Shown here one piece after another: positions 16,623-27,648 of a DNA stretch of 64,000 nt. The DNA is from Kosakonia sacchari (GTDB lineage Bacteria; Pseudomonadota; Gammaproteobacteria; Enterobacterales; Enterobacteriaceae). Position 1 is the first letter of the stretch. Each line of letters begins with the position of its first letter. The DNA is taken from NCBI GenBank assembly GCA_900109485.1, contig FOAY01000003.1, positions 450,655 through 514,654 of the forward strand, read 5' to 3'. A program made the translations under genes and the position numbers. A model generated the notes under the pieces. The model saw nothing but the letters and a program-made list of their open reading frames with translations, did no database searches and was not told where the DNA came from.

Positions 16623-18255
16623 TTTGCCACAACGCCATGACTGTTACGTTACCTGAAGCACTGACGTCCCCATACCAGTCATCCTGATTAATGGTCTTCG
16701 TAGATTGCGGATCGTTCATGGGAATCGAAAAGCGCACATTCGATTTTTTGGTCACTCCGGTTTCACCGGTGGATGTCATCCAGGGCGTTGATGACCATAG
16801 TGCGCTGCTCATATCACGCCACTGCCCGTCACAACCCACATCGACGACTTCACGGGAGCCGCTTTGGGTGGCAAAACTGATGAGGCCGGGGAAGGGAACC
16901 TGCGTTGTTCCATCTTTTGAGCTGAATATGCACCAGGCGCGACCATTTATATTTCGGGTTGGGCCACTAACGCTGACTAAGACCATATCCGCAGCCGTTT
17001 TACCGTTCGTGGTGACAATATAATCAAAATCCAGATCGGGTTTACCTGGGCCAACGTGACCTGTACGGCTCGGATTGATGACATGGTCAGCCGAAATAAT
17101 GCTGATGCTAAAGTTCGTCGGTTTGAAGATAAGCTGTGCTGAGGTGGAAAACTCATACCAGCCGGATTCCGGCGCAGTGATGCTTCTTACACGGAACGTC
17201 ATTAAATCACGCAAGTTCGCGCCTTTAATACCCTGATTAATCATCTCCTTGAAAAAATTATTTGAGAAGAAGACGTAAATTGCGTTACTCCCTTTCAGCG
17301 CATTGAACGTGTAGTAGTGTGAGATGCCTGATACTGTCTGCCAGCTTCCACCATCAAGGCTGAATTGCATATCCGCCGCTTTGATGGCGGATTGCAACCC
17401 GGCATGGGAGAGCGCCGGGAAGAAACGAACATCTGTGTCGCTGACGCCATTATGGTTTAATGTGTAAGTGACCACTTTGCAGGCAATACCTGACACAGTA
17501 CCCACCATCTGCATCCGGCACTCGCGATTGCCATCGCCTAAAGTTGGCGTCCCGTCGGTATTGAAAAAAATCTCCGAGACCGAATTGGTGCTGTAGAATT
17601 TTAAATGTGCTGCTTTGGTATGAGAGACTTTACGCTCATACCAGTAGCCTCTGCCCTGTTGAATACAGCGCTGTCCAATCCTCGGATTATAAGGCTCCGG
17701 TGTCTGGCACGAATTCATGGTCATTGAAAATGTTTGCCCGACTGCAGAATTGTTCAGATAGTGATAAAACTGATCTGACATTACGCCGTGTGCCGCTTTC
17801 GCACCGCCGGAGGTCACATCCACACCATAGAAACCCTGGCTATCCGTCACTGCGGGCGGAAGCATTCCCGTTGCCATATCGCAGCCTGTATACCAATTGA
17901 TACAGCGCATACCAATAATCAGGTTTGGAGCGGGTGCATTGGTGAGCCACATATCATATTGATTGCCGGCACTCATTATGCCGTTGAGACCATTATCAAT
18001 ATAACCGAGGCTGACCTGATATACTGACCCCGAGCCGTTATATTTCAGACCCGTCCAACGGTTTGAACCCGTCATTCGGGGATCCAGATACCCAACTGGC
18101 GTAACAAAATAGTTCTGGTCAGTGTCGTTTTCGATGAAAATATACTGACGCGTCGGAGCATCCGCATAGGTATATTTGGTTATCGCAGCATTAGCAGGAG
18201 AAGCCATAACATAAAAAAACGCCAGAATCAGAAGGCGATAAACGTTAACTTTCAT
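16612..18255 (-). CDS. ecpD: ECP pilus tip adhesin EcpD
   Basis: A 547-residue exported protein, the same length as E. coli EcpD. ATG 18255 is preceded by GGAGGG and gives a signal peptide ending SPANA. An upstream in-frame codon at 18285 lies inside ecpC. The sequence is rich in aromatic and polar beta-strand residues with paired cysteines ([25 protein letters not shown]), consistent with the two-domain polymerising tip adhesin. It overlaps ecpC by 11 bp and ecpE by 11 bp, so the last three genes are coupled. Confidence 0.88.
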   Translation of the reverse strand: MKVNVYRLLILAFFYVMASPANAAITKYTYADAPTRQYIFIENDTDQNYFVTPVGYLDPRMTGSNRWTGLKYNGSGSVYQVSLGYIDNGLNGIMSAGNQYDMWLTNAPAPNLIIGMRCINWYTGCDMATGMLPPAVTDSQGFYGVDVTSGGAKAAHGVMSDQFYHYLNNSAVGQTFSMTMNSCQTPEPYNPRIGQRCIQQGRGYWYERKVSHTKAAHLKFYSTNSVSEIFFNTDGTPTLGDGNRECRMQMVGTVSGIACKVVTYTLNHNGVSDTDVRFFPALSHAGLQSAIKAADMQFSLDGGSWQTVSGISHYYTFNALKGSNAIYVFFSNNFFKEMINQGIKGANLRDLMTFRVRSITAPESGWYEFSTSAQLIFKPTNFSISIISADHVINPSRTGHVGPGKPDLDFDYIVTTNGKTAADMVLVSVSGPTRNINGRAWCIFSSKDGTTQVPFPGLISFATQSGSREVVDVGCDGQWRDMSSALWSSTPWMTSTGETGVTKKSNVRFSIPMNDPQSTKTINQDDWYGDVSASGNVTVMALWQNAR

Positions 18256-20764
18256 TTTTCCCTCCTGCCGTAGCCAGGTTGGCAAAGGATTTCAGGCCCT
18301 GGCAAGTAATATCGCCCACCCATACCGCACCGCGAGCCTGGCTAATATCCAGTGCGGCTTCGCAGCTTTCATCATTGCCGTAAGTAAAATCAATGACCGG
18401 GAATTTTTTATCGATATCCATGACAAATTCACCATTGTTATCGGTCTGTGCTCGGCCAATATGGTTGTTAATGCGCGCATTAGTCAGTAATGTGCCATCT
18501 TCAGCACGAATTCTGCCGAACACCGTCACCATCTGTTTTATTTCTGGATTAAGCACGACGACGTTGCCAGGGTAAAGTGTCAGATGACTCTTCTTACCCC
18601 TGGAAATATCGTAACTGTCCAAAGAGTTTTTACTGTTAACAATCTCAATTTCGTATTTATTATACGGGTCCAGCGGTACGTAATTATATTTACCAATCAT
18701 CGGAACCGCCCGGCCATTAACATTTGCGGTCAGTTTTCCATCATTTGCAATATCGGCTTGAATAATTACACCGGCATTACCTTCATTATCCCCGCTTGCG
18801 CCAATACCTTGCGATTGCCAGCCAAGACTGCCGGTTGATGTCAGATTAGAGTTGATATAACCATTTGCACCGCTGCTGAGATTTAGCGTACCAGAAGAGT
18901 AGCGTGTTTCATAGCGGGTCCATGCTCCGCCACTCAGCGTCTTATTATCGCCGATGTCACTGGAAACAGCGCGCGAAAGATCAGCGCCAACGGTGCGAAT
19001 AACACCTTCATCAAATTGTTTTTGTGCAGAAAGGGTCGCCGTTGTATATCCACTTTGGTGTGTCATACCTGCCTGAAGCCAATTGCCTAATGGCAGTGAA
19101 AAATTAAGAGCGATATATTTTTGTGTGCTGTTATTCCCGGGCTGGCTACCGTATGCGTATTGTTGTATTCCACCACGTAATCCCAGCGAACCATAACGGC
19201 CGCTATATAATGTCTGACTGTAATCAAGGGTATAATTATGACTTTTAAACCGGTTATCATTGTTGAAGCTGGCGTTCAGTGTCCCTAATTTCGACCACAG
19301 CGTGTTCATGTTCAGGGAGAAACCTATCGAGGTATTATCCGTACTGTTGCGGCGTAACCTATTACCAATGGCCGTTTTTTCCCGGCTTAACCATACCGAA
19401 CTGAATCCGCCCGGCAGCGTCGCATTTATATTACTAATAAAGCTCCACGAGCCATCCGTCGCAAACATGTTTTGCATATTTAACTGGAGCGCATTCGCGA
19501 TCGGCCATGAAATATTGCCTTCACCAACCGCAACGTTGTTGTAATGGTATCCTGTTGCCATCCAGTTGATGGTGCGCAGGCCACCCGACGCGGAGACGCC
19601 CATCAGCAGGGTGTTTTTGGCATTCTGAGTGCTTCCGTTCTCATTAACCCAGTCGTCCATGAACATATTACCGCCCCAGACCTGCCAGCTTAATGGCATA
19701 TCCGCCGTGCGTTTTCCCGAGATGATTTTATTAACGTGCTGAACATTACTGCTCACGGTCTTGCCATTGACGATGACGTCAACCGTAACGTCGTAAATGC
19801 CGTATGGCAGATCGCGGGTATCAACTTCGTGGCTGCCCATACTAAAGTTTTGTACGCTCAGCAGCTTTTCATTACGGTAAACATGCACTTCACCGGACGC
19901 AGGCAGAAAAGCGATAACCGGGGTGATGGAGTGTGAATTATCAAATTTGGTGGAATTCGCCTGGTTTCCCCATGACATTCCGTAAATTTTCCCGGAAGAA
20001 ATGGCGGTCACTGGCCCGATAGATTGCAAATTCCATGCATCCAGCATCCCGCCAGCAAAGCGGTAGCCAGCGAAGTCGCGTTCATACATGGCTTTATAAA
20101 TTTCGGTTTGTCGGTTGCCGGAACCCAGACCGTAAAGCGTACTATCCAGGAATATGTGATGCTCGCGTAATGCCGAAGTGCTCATTAAAGAGAGATAACT
20201 GGAAGTATTGTTATCGCCGCCTCGCATTTGGTTATTGTAAACGCCGAGATCATAGTTCAGCGTACCACTGATATTTTCAGCACTGGATGCGCCAATATCT
20301 TCGCTGCTGTCGTGCAACTGAGTACCCAGCGCTTGTTGATTAACCACAAGCTGTAATATTAGCTGCTGGAAATTTAAGCGTAACGATGCGTTATCCGTCA
20401 ACGGAATAGTAAGATCGCTGTTGAAGCTGGCGTTCAACAGGGCAACTAATTTCTCAAGTGTTTGCTTATTGACAGAGGCATTACCCTCCCTTTCTTCAAG
20501 CTGGATCTGGCGAATTTTTAATGTATTTTCGTCCAGCCAAATTGCCGCAAGCCCTATGCGCTGATCGTCAGTTTTTTCCTCTGTATTATCTAAATGAAGA
20601 TACAGAGGAATACTCATGCCATCACGCAAAGCATTACTAAATGCTTCAGGGATCATCACACCATTGAGTTGTTGATAATCAGTAGGTCTTGCAACTGCGT
20701 CATTTACATCAGTAAAAAGAACCGCAGTACACGTGAGTATAGTTTGTAAAATCTTATTATTCAC
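18245..20764 (-). CDS. ecpC: ECP pilus outer-membrane usher EcpC
   Basis: An 839-residue usher of the CFA/I (alternate chaperone-usher) class. It begins at a GTG with a hydrophobic leader ([13 protein letters not shown]). Recognisable segments shared with E. coli EcpC include [54 protein letters not shown] and the C-terminal [20 protein letters not shown]. The middle should form the 24-strand pore and the ends the periplasmic domains that recruit chaperone-subunit complexes. Confidence 0.93.
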   Translation of the reverse strand: MNNKILQTILTCTAVLFTDVNDAVARPTDYQQLNGVMIPEAFSNALRDGMSIPLYLHLDNTEEKTDDQRIGLAAIWLDENTLKIRQIQLEEREGNASVNKQTLEKLVALLNASFNSDLTIPLTDNASLRLNFQQLILQLVVNQQALGTQLHDSSEDIGASSAENISGTLNYDLGVYNNQMRGGDNNTSSYLSLMSTSALREHHIFLDSTLYGLGSGNRQTEIYKAMYERDFAGYRFAGGMLDAWNLQSIGPVTAISSGKIYGMSWGNQANSTKFDNSHSITPVIAFLPASGEVHVYRNEKLLSVQNFSMGSHEVDTRDLPYGIYDVTVDVIVNGKTVSSNVQHVNKIISGKRTADMPLSWQVWGGNMFMDDWVNENGSTQNAKNTLLMGVSASGGLRTINWMATGYHYNNVAVGEGNISWPIANALQLNMQNMFATDGSWSFISNINATLPGGFSSVWLSREKTAIGNRLRRNSTDNTSIGFSLNMNTLWSKLGTLNASFNNDNRFKSHNYTLDYSQTLYSGRYGSLGLRGGIQQYAYGSQPGNNSTQKYIALNFSLPLGNWLQAGMTHQSGYTTATLSAQKQFDEGVIRTVGADLSRAVSSDIGDNKTLSGGAWTRYETRYSSGTLNLSSGANGYINSNLTSTGSLGWQSQGIGASGDNEGNAGVIIQADIANDGKLTANVNGRAVPMIGKYNYVPLDPYNKYEIEIVNSKNSLDSYDISRGKKSHLTLYPGNVVVLNPEIKQMVTVFGRIRAEDGTLLTNARINNHIGRAQTDNNGEFVMDIDKKFPVIDFTYGNDESCEAALDISQARGAVWVGDITCQGLKSFANLATAGGKNES

Positions 20765-20788
20765 GATAACGGCTCGTCAGTGAAATTT

Positions 20789-21457
20789 TTATTTGACAGA
20801 TATAAAATTGTCGGCCTGCCAGAAAGCGAGTCGCGCTTTCTTATTTTCAATATCAACCTGAGCAAAAGTTCGGGTTTTACCAGGCATTAAATAATAGTTT
20901 TCTTTACACTCTTTTTTTTCAGAAACTTTTTTACAAGGGCCGTAAGCGATAAGGCGCAAAGTGGCGTTGCCCGTGTTTTTTATTTCACCCTTTGAATATT
21001 GGTAATCGTATTTCACTTTTCTTGGGGCGACGACAAGGATGGTGCTTATCCGCGCTGACGCGGTTGCAACAGCGTAGCGAGTTGCATTATTTTTTGATGC
21101 GTTACTGAGCGCCTGATCAAACCAAACTATCCGGTAATATCTCTCTTTATCGTCCTGTCGGCCGTTATAGTAAAAACGAATTGTTTCATTACTTTCTGCC
21201 GGAAGCAGCAGACTTCCCGGTGAGAGTAACAGCTCATCCTTACTCTCCATGGGGATTATTTTACCGTCGTCCTGTGGCGAACTTATTCTTTCGATGCGAA
21301 TATTCACCAACCGCCCGGTAGTGGTAGGATTTTTTATCGTTTTATTAAGGATAGTGGAGTCACTGTACATAAATGAAGATATATCACCCACATCGAGTGC
21401 ATATACCGGCATCACGCCACTTGCAAATAATAGAGTCGCCAGAATAGTTTTTTTCAT
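20789..21457 (-). CDS. ecpB: ECP pilus chaperone EcpB
   Basis: A 222-residue periplasmic chaperone, the same length as E. coli EcpB. Signal peptide [20 protein letters not shown] is followed by [19 protein letters not shown] and the chaperone motif [20 protein letters not shown]. It is thought to guide the major pilin EcpA to the usher. It lies 24 bp before ecpC and about 57 bp after ecpA. The cysteine pair near residues 175-185 is typical of this alternate-class family. Confidence 0.9.
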   Translation of the reverse strand: MKKTILATLLFASGVMPVYALDVGDISSFMYSDSTILNKTIKNPTTTGRLVNIRIERISSPQDDGKIIPMESKDELLLSPGSLLLPAESNETIRFYYNGRQDDKERYYRIVWFDQALSNASKNNATRYAVATASARISTILVVAPRKVKYDYQYSKGEIKNTGNATLRLIAYGPCKKVSEKKECKENYYLMPGKTRTFAQVDIENKKARLAFWQADNFISVK

Positions 21458-21514
21458 AGAAATATCGCCAAAGAATAAAGCAGGAGCGAGATATCGCTCC
21501 TGCTGAAAAAAGAA

Positions 21515-22090
21515 TTAGCTCCAGGTAGCGTCGAACTGAACGCTGATATCGCCGCTCCAGATACCTTCCGGCAGTTGGCTCATATCCGTAGCAGGCGTAG
21601 TACCATCAGTTGTGCCGTTTGCAATGGAGAAGGTGAACGCGTCTTGCGCGGTGACACGACCCGTTTTGCTGAAGTCAGTGGCCAGAATACCCAGGCCGCC
21701 ATTTTTATTGCTGGTGGTATCCACCATAATGGTGTCCGCGTTCTGTTTAACTTCTTCGCCCATGTAATGCACGCCAACATTCAGCGTGGAGCCGGAGCCA
21801 TCGAGCTGAGTCAGGGTGTTGCTGATCAGACGAGAAGAGAGTTTGAATGCGGTAGCGGTAGCGTCGCCTTCAATCGCAACATCAAACAGGCCTTTTTGCG
21901 AGTTAAAGCCTTTGACGCCATCAGCATACTGGAAGGTCAGGCTGCCGAGCGGAGTAACAACCAGCGTGCTGGTCGTATCTTTTTTCGCAGTAGCAGACCA
22001 GGTTGCGATAGATTGACCCATCTGGGCGGCCTGAACGGAGCCAGCTGCAAAGGAAGCCAGTAAAGCAAGTGCAATTACATTGCGTTTCAT
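21515..22090 (-). CDS. ecpA: ECP (Mat) major pilin EcpA
   Basis: A 191-residue major fimbrial subunit. Signal peptide [21 protein letters not shown] is followed by the strongly conserved block [20 protein letters not shown] and [16 protein letters not shown]. It ends [19 protein letters not shown], as in E. coli EcpA/MatB. The mature protein has no cysteine, as expected for the family. GAGGTA precedes the start. The roughly 1.2 kb of AT-rich DNA upstream is much longer than the ecpR-ecpA interval in E. coli and must contain the promoter. Confidence 0.95.
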   Translation of the reverse strand: MKRNVIALALLASFAAGSVQAAQMGQSIATWSATAKKDTTSTLVVTPLGSLTFQYADGVKGFNSQKGLFDVAIEGDATATAFKLSSRLISNTLTQLDGSGSTLNVGVHYMGEEVKQNADTIMVDTTSNKNGGLGILATDFSKTGRVTAQDAFTFSIANGTTDGTTPATDMSQLPEGIWSGDISVQFDATWS

Positions 22091-23291
22091 AAAAATACCT
22101 CAGTTATTTATATATCAGTTTATTATTTAATCGCTATGCATTAATGGTTATATCCATAGATGATACATGTGCGAACTCTATATTCCAGGAGAATGCAAGT
22201 GGTGCGCATATAATAAGCATTATTCTTGGTTTGAATTAATGTTGATTTTATCTTCTAAAAAATAAGATGTTTATTAATGCCACTCGATTTCGTGAAGCCA
22301 TTATTATTCGATAAATTTTCGTTAGGAAGATAAAAGTTTTTAGAAAGTGATCAAATAATCGTTGTTGAATATTTGTTAAATTTAGAAAGTGTATTTTCCT
22401 CTGTGTTTTCAATGTGAGATGATTTATTGTTAACATTTAAGTATCATTATTAAACCTTATACAAGGTGAGAGTTCATATTTGGTGGTGGGATATAAGATT
22501 AGACCAGTGAGTAAGTTACCTACGATTGGTATATATAAGTCATGTGTAGTTATATTTTTCACAAATAATATTTGCGGCAGAATGCTTTTATCTAAATAAA
22601 TAGCAAGGCGGAAAGTCAAAAGTAAATGGAATAATTATGGATATTGTATTCTATTATAAAATGAATTTTACTACTGCAGAGTAAAAGTTATCATTTCTAC
22701 CCTTAATCATTAACGATGATGGCTTTCTTTAATGTATGGAAAAAATATAATCGATAACAACCAGACGAGTTAATCGCAGTAAATAAGATCTTAACCTACC
22801 GATCATCGCTGCCCGGAACGATATCTTGCTGATTAAATGCTGTATTTACTGGTGCAGGGAAAGGGGCAACGTAATGATGTTGAAGGAATGTTTAAGACTA
22901 GTTCACTTGTCTTTATTCTACCGGAGCGAATAATAAATATATTCAGACATGCTTTCGGTTTATCACGTGTCCGGTTCTTTCTGAGTGAAATAAAAGGTAA
23001 AACTATTTATTGCTGATATGGCTTCACGCTCAAATTTGCACTTTGAAGTATGTGTGAGGCTCCATGCAGTAGCGCTAAAAAAGAATCGCTTCTTCTATAG
23101 AGATCGGAAGCACTGTCTACGCCTGGCATAGTCACTTCATCTTTGCCGGAAGAGGTCATTTGATTGGCGAAAAATAAAAACAGATTTATTGACGATTAGC
23201 AGTAAATGGCAGGTGCAGTACATGTGCTGATAGTTAGTGGTTGTACATATATATTTTTGATGGCTCAGTGTTAAATATTACTGGATGAATA
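22091..23291. other. 1.2-kb AT-rich divergent control region between ecpA and tpsA
   Basis: Very AT-rich DNA with only short open frames. It holds the ecpA promoter (minus) and the promoter of the TpsA gene (plus). One 50-codon frame at 23007-23159 is listed separately. A 31-codon minus-strand stretch near 22800-22890, ending NQQDIVPGSDDR, also reads like protein and may be a remnant of a lost gene. Such composition suggests H-NS binding (inference). No tRNA or IS end was recognised. Confidence 0.5.
23007..23159 (-). CDS. Possible 50-residue small protein, unrecognised
   Basis: An ATG-to-TAA frame of 50 residues with balanced, protein-like composition (MTSSGKDEVTMPGVDSASDL at the start, HGASHILQSANLSVKPYQQ at the end) within otherwise AT-rich noncoding DNA. 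There is no clear ribosome binding site, which argues against it. I do not recognise the family. It could be a fragment of a decayed gene or a real small protein transcribed from the ecpA side. Confidence 0.25.
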   Translation of the reverse strand: MTSSGKDEVTMPGVDSASDLYRRSDSFLALLHGASHILQSANLSVKPYQQ

Positions 23292-26027
23292 ATGGAAATT
23301 AATAAAAATAAACGTGGAATGGTTAAATTGAACCCGCTCGCTGTGTCTGTCTTACTGGCGTTGCCAGTTCTCGCTGAGGCTGCTTCTGTCAATATCCCCG
23401 GCGGACAAATAGTCAATGTAAACGGTGTTCCGGTTGTAAATATCAATGCGGCGAATAGCAAAGGTATTTCCCATAATATTTATGACCAGCTTAATGTGGA
23501 TAAAGAAGGGCTGATATTTAATAACAGTGCCGAAGATGTTGAAACGACTTTGGCTGGGCGTATTGCAGGCAACGCCAATCTGGCTGCTGGTACGGCAAAA
23601 ATTATCCTGAATGAAGTGACGTCAAACAATAAAAGTGTCATTGACGGAAAAATGGAAGTGGCAGGCGATAAAGCGCACCTGATCATCGCCAACCCGAATG
23701 GAATTACGGTTAATAATAGTGGTTTTATCAACACCGAAAAAACCACTCTGACAACAGGCAGGGCTGACATTAAGCAAGGTGAGCTGAAAGGGTATTCAGT
23801 TGCGGGTGGCACCCTGGCTGTGAAAGAGATCACCAGCGACTCGCCCACCGAGATTCTGGCGCGTTCTGTTGTGGTTAACGGCGAGATCCGTGCCGATCAG
23901 CTTACCGTTATTGCCGGTAACAACTACGTGAACACGAAAGCACAGGCGATCGGAACGGTAACCGGCAGCGGCGCGAAAAATGCCTATGGCATCGATATTA
24001 TTAAAATTGGCGGAATGTACGCTAATCGAATCACGCTGGTCAGTACGGAAAGTGGGGTTGGCGTACGTAATGCAGGCATTGTCGCGGGTGGAGTCCAGGG
24101 CGTGGCGATCGACAACTATGGTCACCTGGTGAACATTGACGCAGCGATCACTTCCGAAGGGGCTCTTTCTGTCAGGACGAACGGTACGCTGAATAACGAG
24201 TCAGGGACGTTACGCGGTACCGGGAAAGTCTCGATCGACACGGTTACTCATGCGATTAATAACAGCAAAGCAGGGAACATTAGCTCGTTGTCTGCCGTCG
24301 ATATTGGCAGCGGTGAATTCAATAACAGTAATGGCAAGATCATGTCCAATGGTCAGTTGGTCATTAACACCCATAATAAGACATTGACCAACTCGGGCAC
24401 TGCAAATGAAAGTGTTATCCAGGGGGGAACCGTGATGCTCAAAACGGCTACCCTGAATAACAGCAAAGGCCGAATAACGGGTAACTCAGTGGCTGCTGAA
24501 TCCACTGTGATTAATAATACCAGCGGTGCTATTGATGCAGTCAATGACGTGCAATTGATCAGCGCCGGGAATATTGATAACAGCCGTGGTTTGATTCATT
24601 CCCGGCAGGGTCAGATTCAAATAGCTGCACAGAAGACGTTCTCGAACCGTGATACTCTTTCGACGGATGCTAATAACTCCGCCGCAATGGGCGTACAGGC
24701 GGATGCCGGCGAGATAAAAATCATAGCCAGCTCGATCAATAATATGCGAGGCACGCTCAATTCAACAGGGAGTGTTATTGCTGAAAGCAATAATGAACTG
24801 GTAAATGCTTACGGAAATATTTCTGCAACGGGCAACGTCATTCTCTCCAGCGCCGCTGCGATAAATAACTACAGTGGTCGCGTTCACAGTGATAGCACCA
24901 TTTTTGTTGATGCTGCGTCTTTAGATAATAGCTCCTGGAAAGGCATGCTTGATGGGAAAAAAGGCGTGCGTATTGAACTTAGCGGAATGCTGGATAACTC
25001 CACCGGTCTTATCATCTCTACTGAAGGGGATGTCGCGGTGAAGGTGAAAGCGCTGGACAATATGGGTGGGATTCTGTCCGGAAATAACGTAGATATAACC
25101 TCCGCCTCTACTGTATATAACGTGGCAGGATTGATTAATGCCAATAAAAAACTCAGCATCAATGCGCTTTCTGAAATCGATAACCGATACGGGGACGATT
25201 TCACTAACGGTTTTGGAAGCAATATAGATGCAGATTCACTTACGGGCGGAATATATGGCCGTGAGGGTATCAGTATCACTGCCAGAAATGTCAAAAACAA
25301 CTATAGCAGCATTATTGCCGAAAAGGGTCCATTATCATTGAATGTTAATGACAGCATCATTAACGATCGTGGTTATATGGCGAGCCTTGCTGATATGTCG
25401 ATTATGACGAAGAGTTTAAAAAATAATAATGGCATCATCGCGGCAATGGGGAATCTGTCGATCGATGTAGGCAGTTTGTCAAATACAGGGTCGGGTTCGC
25501 TCAGTAATAATAGCGCTGCGGGTATCATTTCGTCAGCGCAGAAAATGGATTTAATGGTCAACGGCAATTTTACCAATAGCGGCTGGATCAGCGCGAAAGA
25601 TGATGCCGTTATTAGTGTTGTGGGTAAGTTGACGAACAATAAATCCATTACCGCTGATAAGGCATTAACTATCAGGGCCATTGATGGTATTGCCAACAAT
25701 ATGGATATCATTGCTGCATCTGATTTAATTATAGACACCAATGGCAGCCTGACGAATGCGGCTGCGGGTAAGATCTCGGGTAAGGTAACAAATATCAATG
25801 TTGCTACTGATATCAACAATAAAGGTAATGTGCTTGCCAGCGATGAGTTAACTCTCAGTGCCGGACGCACTATCACCAATACAAGCAATATGGTCACCGA
25901 TGGGTATGCATCAATTACGGCTCAAACTGTAAATAATAGCGGTAATAAAGCATCTCTCGGTGGTAGTAAAGGTCTTGTGCTGGAAGCTGACAAAGTCATC
26001 GGCACAGGTATCCTGGTAGGGTTGTAA
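23292..26027 (+). CDS. Two-partner-secretion exoprotein (TpsA, filamentous-hemagglutinin type)
   Basis: A 911-residue exported protein. The leader (KLNPLAVSVLLALPVLAEA) is followed at residues about 32-250 by the TPS domain, with VVNINAANSKGISHNIYDQL, ILNEVTSNNKS and the NPNGI motif at 134-138. The rest is beta-helix made of N-rich repeats (LNNSKGRITG, IDNSRGLIHS and similar). It ends cleanly at residue 911, short for this family, with no toxin domain and no obvious anchoring domain. No TpsB pore gene lies within the window. The likely role is surface adhesion or biofilm. A perfect 13-bp hairpin follows. Confidence 0.85.
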   Translation: MEINKNKRGMVKLNPLAVSVLLALPVLAEAASVNIPGGQIVNVNGVPVVNINAANSKGISHNIYDQLNVDKEGLIFNNSAEDVETTLAGRIAGNANLAAGTAKIILNEVTSNNKSVIDGKMEVAGDKAHLIIANPNGITVNNSGFINTEKTTLTTGRADIKQGELKGYSVAGGTLAVKEITSDSPTEILARSVVVNGEIRADQLTVIAGNNYVNTKAQAIGTVTGSGAKNAYGIDIIKIGGMYANRITLVSTESGVGVRNAGIVAGGVQGVAIDNYGHLVNIDAAITSEGALSVRTNGTLNNESGTLRGTGKVSIDTVTHAINNSKAGNISSLSAVDIGSGEFNNSNGKIMSNGQLVINTHNKTLTNSGTANESVIQGGTVMLKTATLNNSKGRITGNSVAAESTVINNTSGAIDAVNDVQLISAGNIDNSRGLIHSRQGQIQIAAQKTFSNRDTLSTDANNSAAMGVQADAGEIKIIASSINNMRGTLNSTGSVIAESNNELVNAYGNISATGNVILSSAAAINNYSGRVHSDSTIFVDAASLDNSSWKGMLDGKKGVRIELSGMLDNSTGLIISTEGDVAVKVKALDNMGGILSGNNVDITSASTVYNVAGLINANKKLSINALSEIDNRYGDDFTNGFGSNIDADSLTGGIYGREGISITARNVKNNYSSIIAEKGPLSLNVNDSIINDRGYMASLADMSIMTKSLKNNNGIIAAMGNLSIDVGSLSNTGSGSLSNNSAAGIISSAQKMDLMVNGNFTNSGWISAKDDAVISVVGKLTNNKSITADKALTIRAIDGIANNMDIIAASDLIIDTNGSLTNAAAGKISGKVTNINVATDINNKGNVLASDELTLSAGRTITNTSNMVTDGYASITAQTVNNSGNKASLGGSKGLVLEADKVIGTGILVGL

Positions 26028-26037
26028 GTAATATCAA

Positions 26038-26069
26038 CTCACATCGCCAGCGGAATCTGGCGATGTGAG
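26038..26069. terminator. Perfect 13-bp hairpin after the tpsA gene
   Basis: CTCACATCGCCAG and CTGGCGATGTGAG pair without mismatch around a 6-base loop. It begins 11 bp after the stop. There is no adjacent T-tract, but the stem is strong and the position suggests termination or 3'-end protection. Confidence 0.6.
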
Positions 26070-26130
26070 TATCAGAAGTCTGTTTCTTAAACATTAATCT
26101 TTCGTAGCCACTCTAAGGATGGAGCAAGTT

Positions 26131-26886
26131 ATGTACAAATATAGCGATCTGAAAAATAAAACCGTATTAGTTTCCGGGGCAAATGGCGATACCGGTCGCG
26201 CAATCTGCCAGCAATATCTGGAGCAGCATGCCGTGGTCTATGCACTGCATGAATCCTGTGCCGATCAACTGCACGTGCTGAAAGCTGAACATCCCGAGGG
26301 GCGGAACTTGCACATTGTTCCCTGCAACCTTGCTGATCCTGAGGCGGTGGCGGTAATCGGTGCCCGTTTGGCCAGTGAAGCCGGGAAAGTGGATGTGCTG
26401 GTCAACAATGCCAACGTGGTTAACGATAATCTCTTTGCATCCATGAGCTTCGATGACTTCAGCTCCACAATCGACGGCAATATGCTTAATACCTTCAGAT
26501 TGACAAAAGAAATGCTGAGGCTGCTCAGAAATGCTGAGAATGCGTCGGTCATTAATGTGGCGTCAGTTGCCGCCATTATTCCAACGGTGGGACAGATTAA
26601 CTACAGCGCTTCCAACGGCGCTCTGTTGGCCTTCACGCGTACGCTGGCGGCAGAACTCGCGCCGCACGGCATTCGGGTAAATGCTGTTGCGCCTGGCATG
26701 ATTGAGTCAACGAACGGGAAAGAGCTCCCTCGTTCCCTGGTCCGCGAAATGACGGATGCGATTCCCTTACAGCGCATGGGGCGCAGCGCAGAAGTCGCCA
26801 ATACTATCGTTTACTTAAGCTCATCAGCTTCCAGCTATATTGTTGGCCAAACAATTATCATCGATGGCGGCATGGTGATGCGTTAA
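26131..26886 (+). CDS. Degenerate short-chain dehydrogenase/reductase relative
   Basis: A 251-residue SDR-fold protein. The nucleotide-binding turn reads SGANGDTG (15-22). The usual NNAG is NNAN (92-95). Ser145 is present in INVASVAAI. The active-site YxxxK is YSASN: Tyr158 is kept but the catalytic lysine is Asn162 (codon AAC). The C-terminal SSASSYIVGQTIIIDGGMV is normal for classical SDRs. It may therefore be a poor enzyme or a binding protein. ATG 26131 has GGAG six bases upstream and is preferred over 26119. It follows the tpsA hairpin by 60 bp. Its role in this adhesin region is unknown. Confidence 0.75.
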   Translation: MYKYSDLKNKTVLVSGANGDTGRAICQQYLEQHAVVYALHESCADQLHVLKAEHPEGRNLHIVPCNLADPEAVAVIGARLASEAGKVDVLVNNANVVNDNLFASMSFDDFSSTIDGNMLNTFRLTKEMLRLLRNAENASVINVASVAAIIPTVGQINYSASNGALLAFTRTLAAELAPHGIRVNAVAPGMIESTNGKELPRSLVREMTDAIPLQRMGRSAEVANTIVYLSSSASSYIVGQTIIIDGGMVMR

Positions 26887-27648
26887 TTAACCTCGCGAGA
26901 CGGTTTCCGCGTTTCTGTTGGCACGTAGACAAAGCGTTTTCAAAAAATAATAACGCTCATAGTGAGCTGGTTTAAATCCAGTATCGTTTGTTCCTTTTCC
27001 AGGATTGTGAGGCGTCTTGCCGGAAACCGTTTTTTAAATCTGTGTACATATAAATACGCAGCTAAAATATTTACCGGCAAATATAAATAACAAGGATAAG
27101 ATGCCCCGGCATTCTGTTTAGCCGCGTCTGATAATTTCGCCCTGACAGGGTAATCTCAGCGAGCAAACATTCGTGACCGCTGGGCATTTTATCCTCAACT
27201 ATTGCAATCGTTTACTCACCCCCCCTGTTCGAAAACCCTTCTTAAAATAGTTCGTAAACAGCTGGCAGGCCTTAACTCCTCACAGCGTTCAGCGTAGCAA
27301 CCCTCATTTAGCACTGAATTCTACAATGGTGTTCTGTGATATTTACGGAGCGTGGCGTCCGTTATCGGAATAAAAAACATTGTCTGGCATACTTACAAGC
27401 CAGCAGGACATTTTCCTGAACGCATGCAAGCGCAACCAATGACCGTCGGTAATAGCCTCTCATGGAGGTTGTATGGCTTATAGTAGTAAGCCATAAGCAG
27501 CCGCATGGGCTGCATCTGGCTGATATATTTGGGTCGCGATGGCTTCAGATATGATGCGTGGCGAGACGGTGGTACAGAGAGCTGCGTACTAGTAAAGATC
27601 CGTCTGTAGCTAATAAGGGACTACAGGCGGAGTGACTTTTTCAGGTGA
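26887..27648. other. 760-bp noncoding stretch with several hairpins
   Basis: No credible open frame on either strand. It contains a long-range inverted pair (CGGTTTCCG near 26904, CGGAAACCG near 27026 followed by TTTTT). From 27456 it has a series of strong stem-loops, the clearest being TATGGCTTA/TAAGCCATA (27472-27495), GCAGCC/GGGCTGC (27497-27513) and TCCGTCTGTAG/CTACAGGCGGA (27599-27631). The last could end transcription of the LuxR-type gene that terminates at 27649. Confidence 0.45.

Noticed and set aside
26038..26069. Perfect inverted repeat considered as an IS end or attachment site
   Set aside because: It is a single short hairpin just after a stop codon, with no transposase, target duplication or second copy. 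Terminator-like use is simpler.
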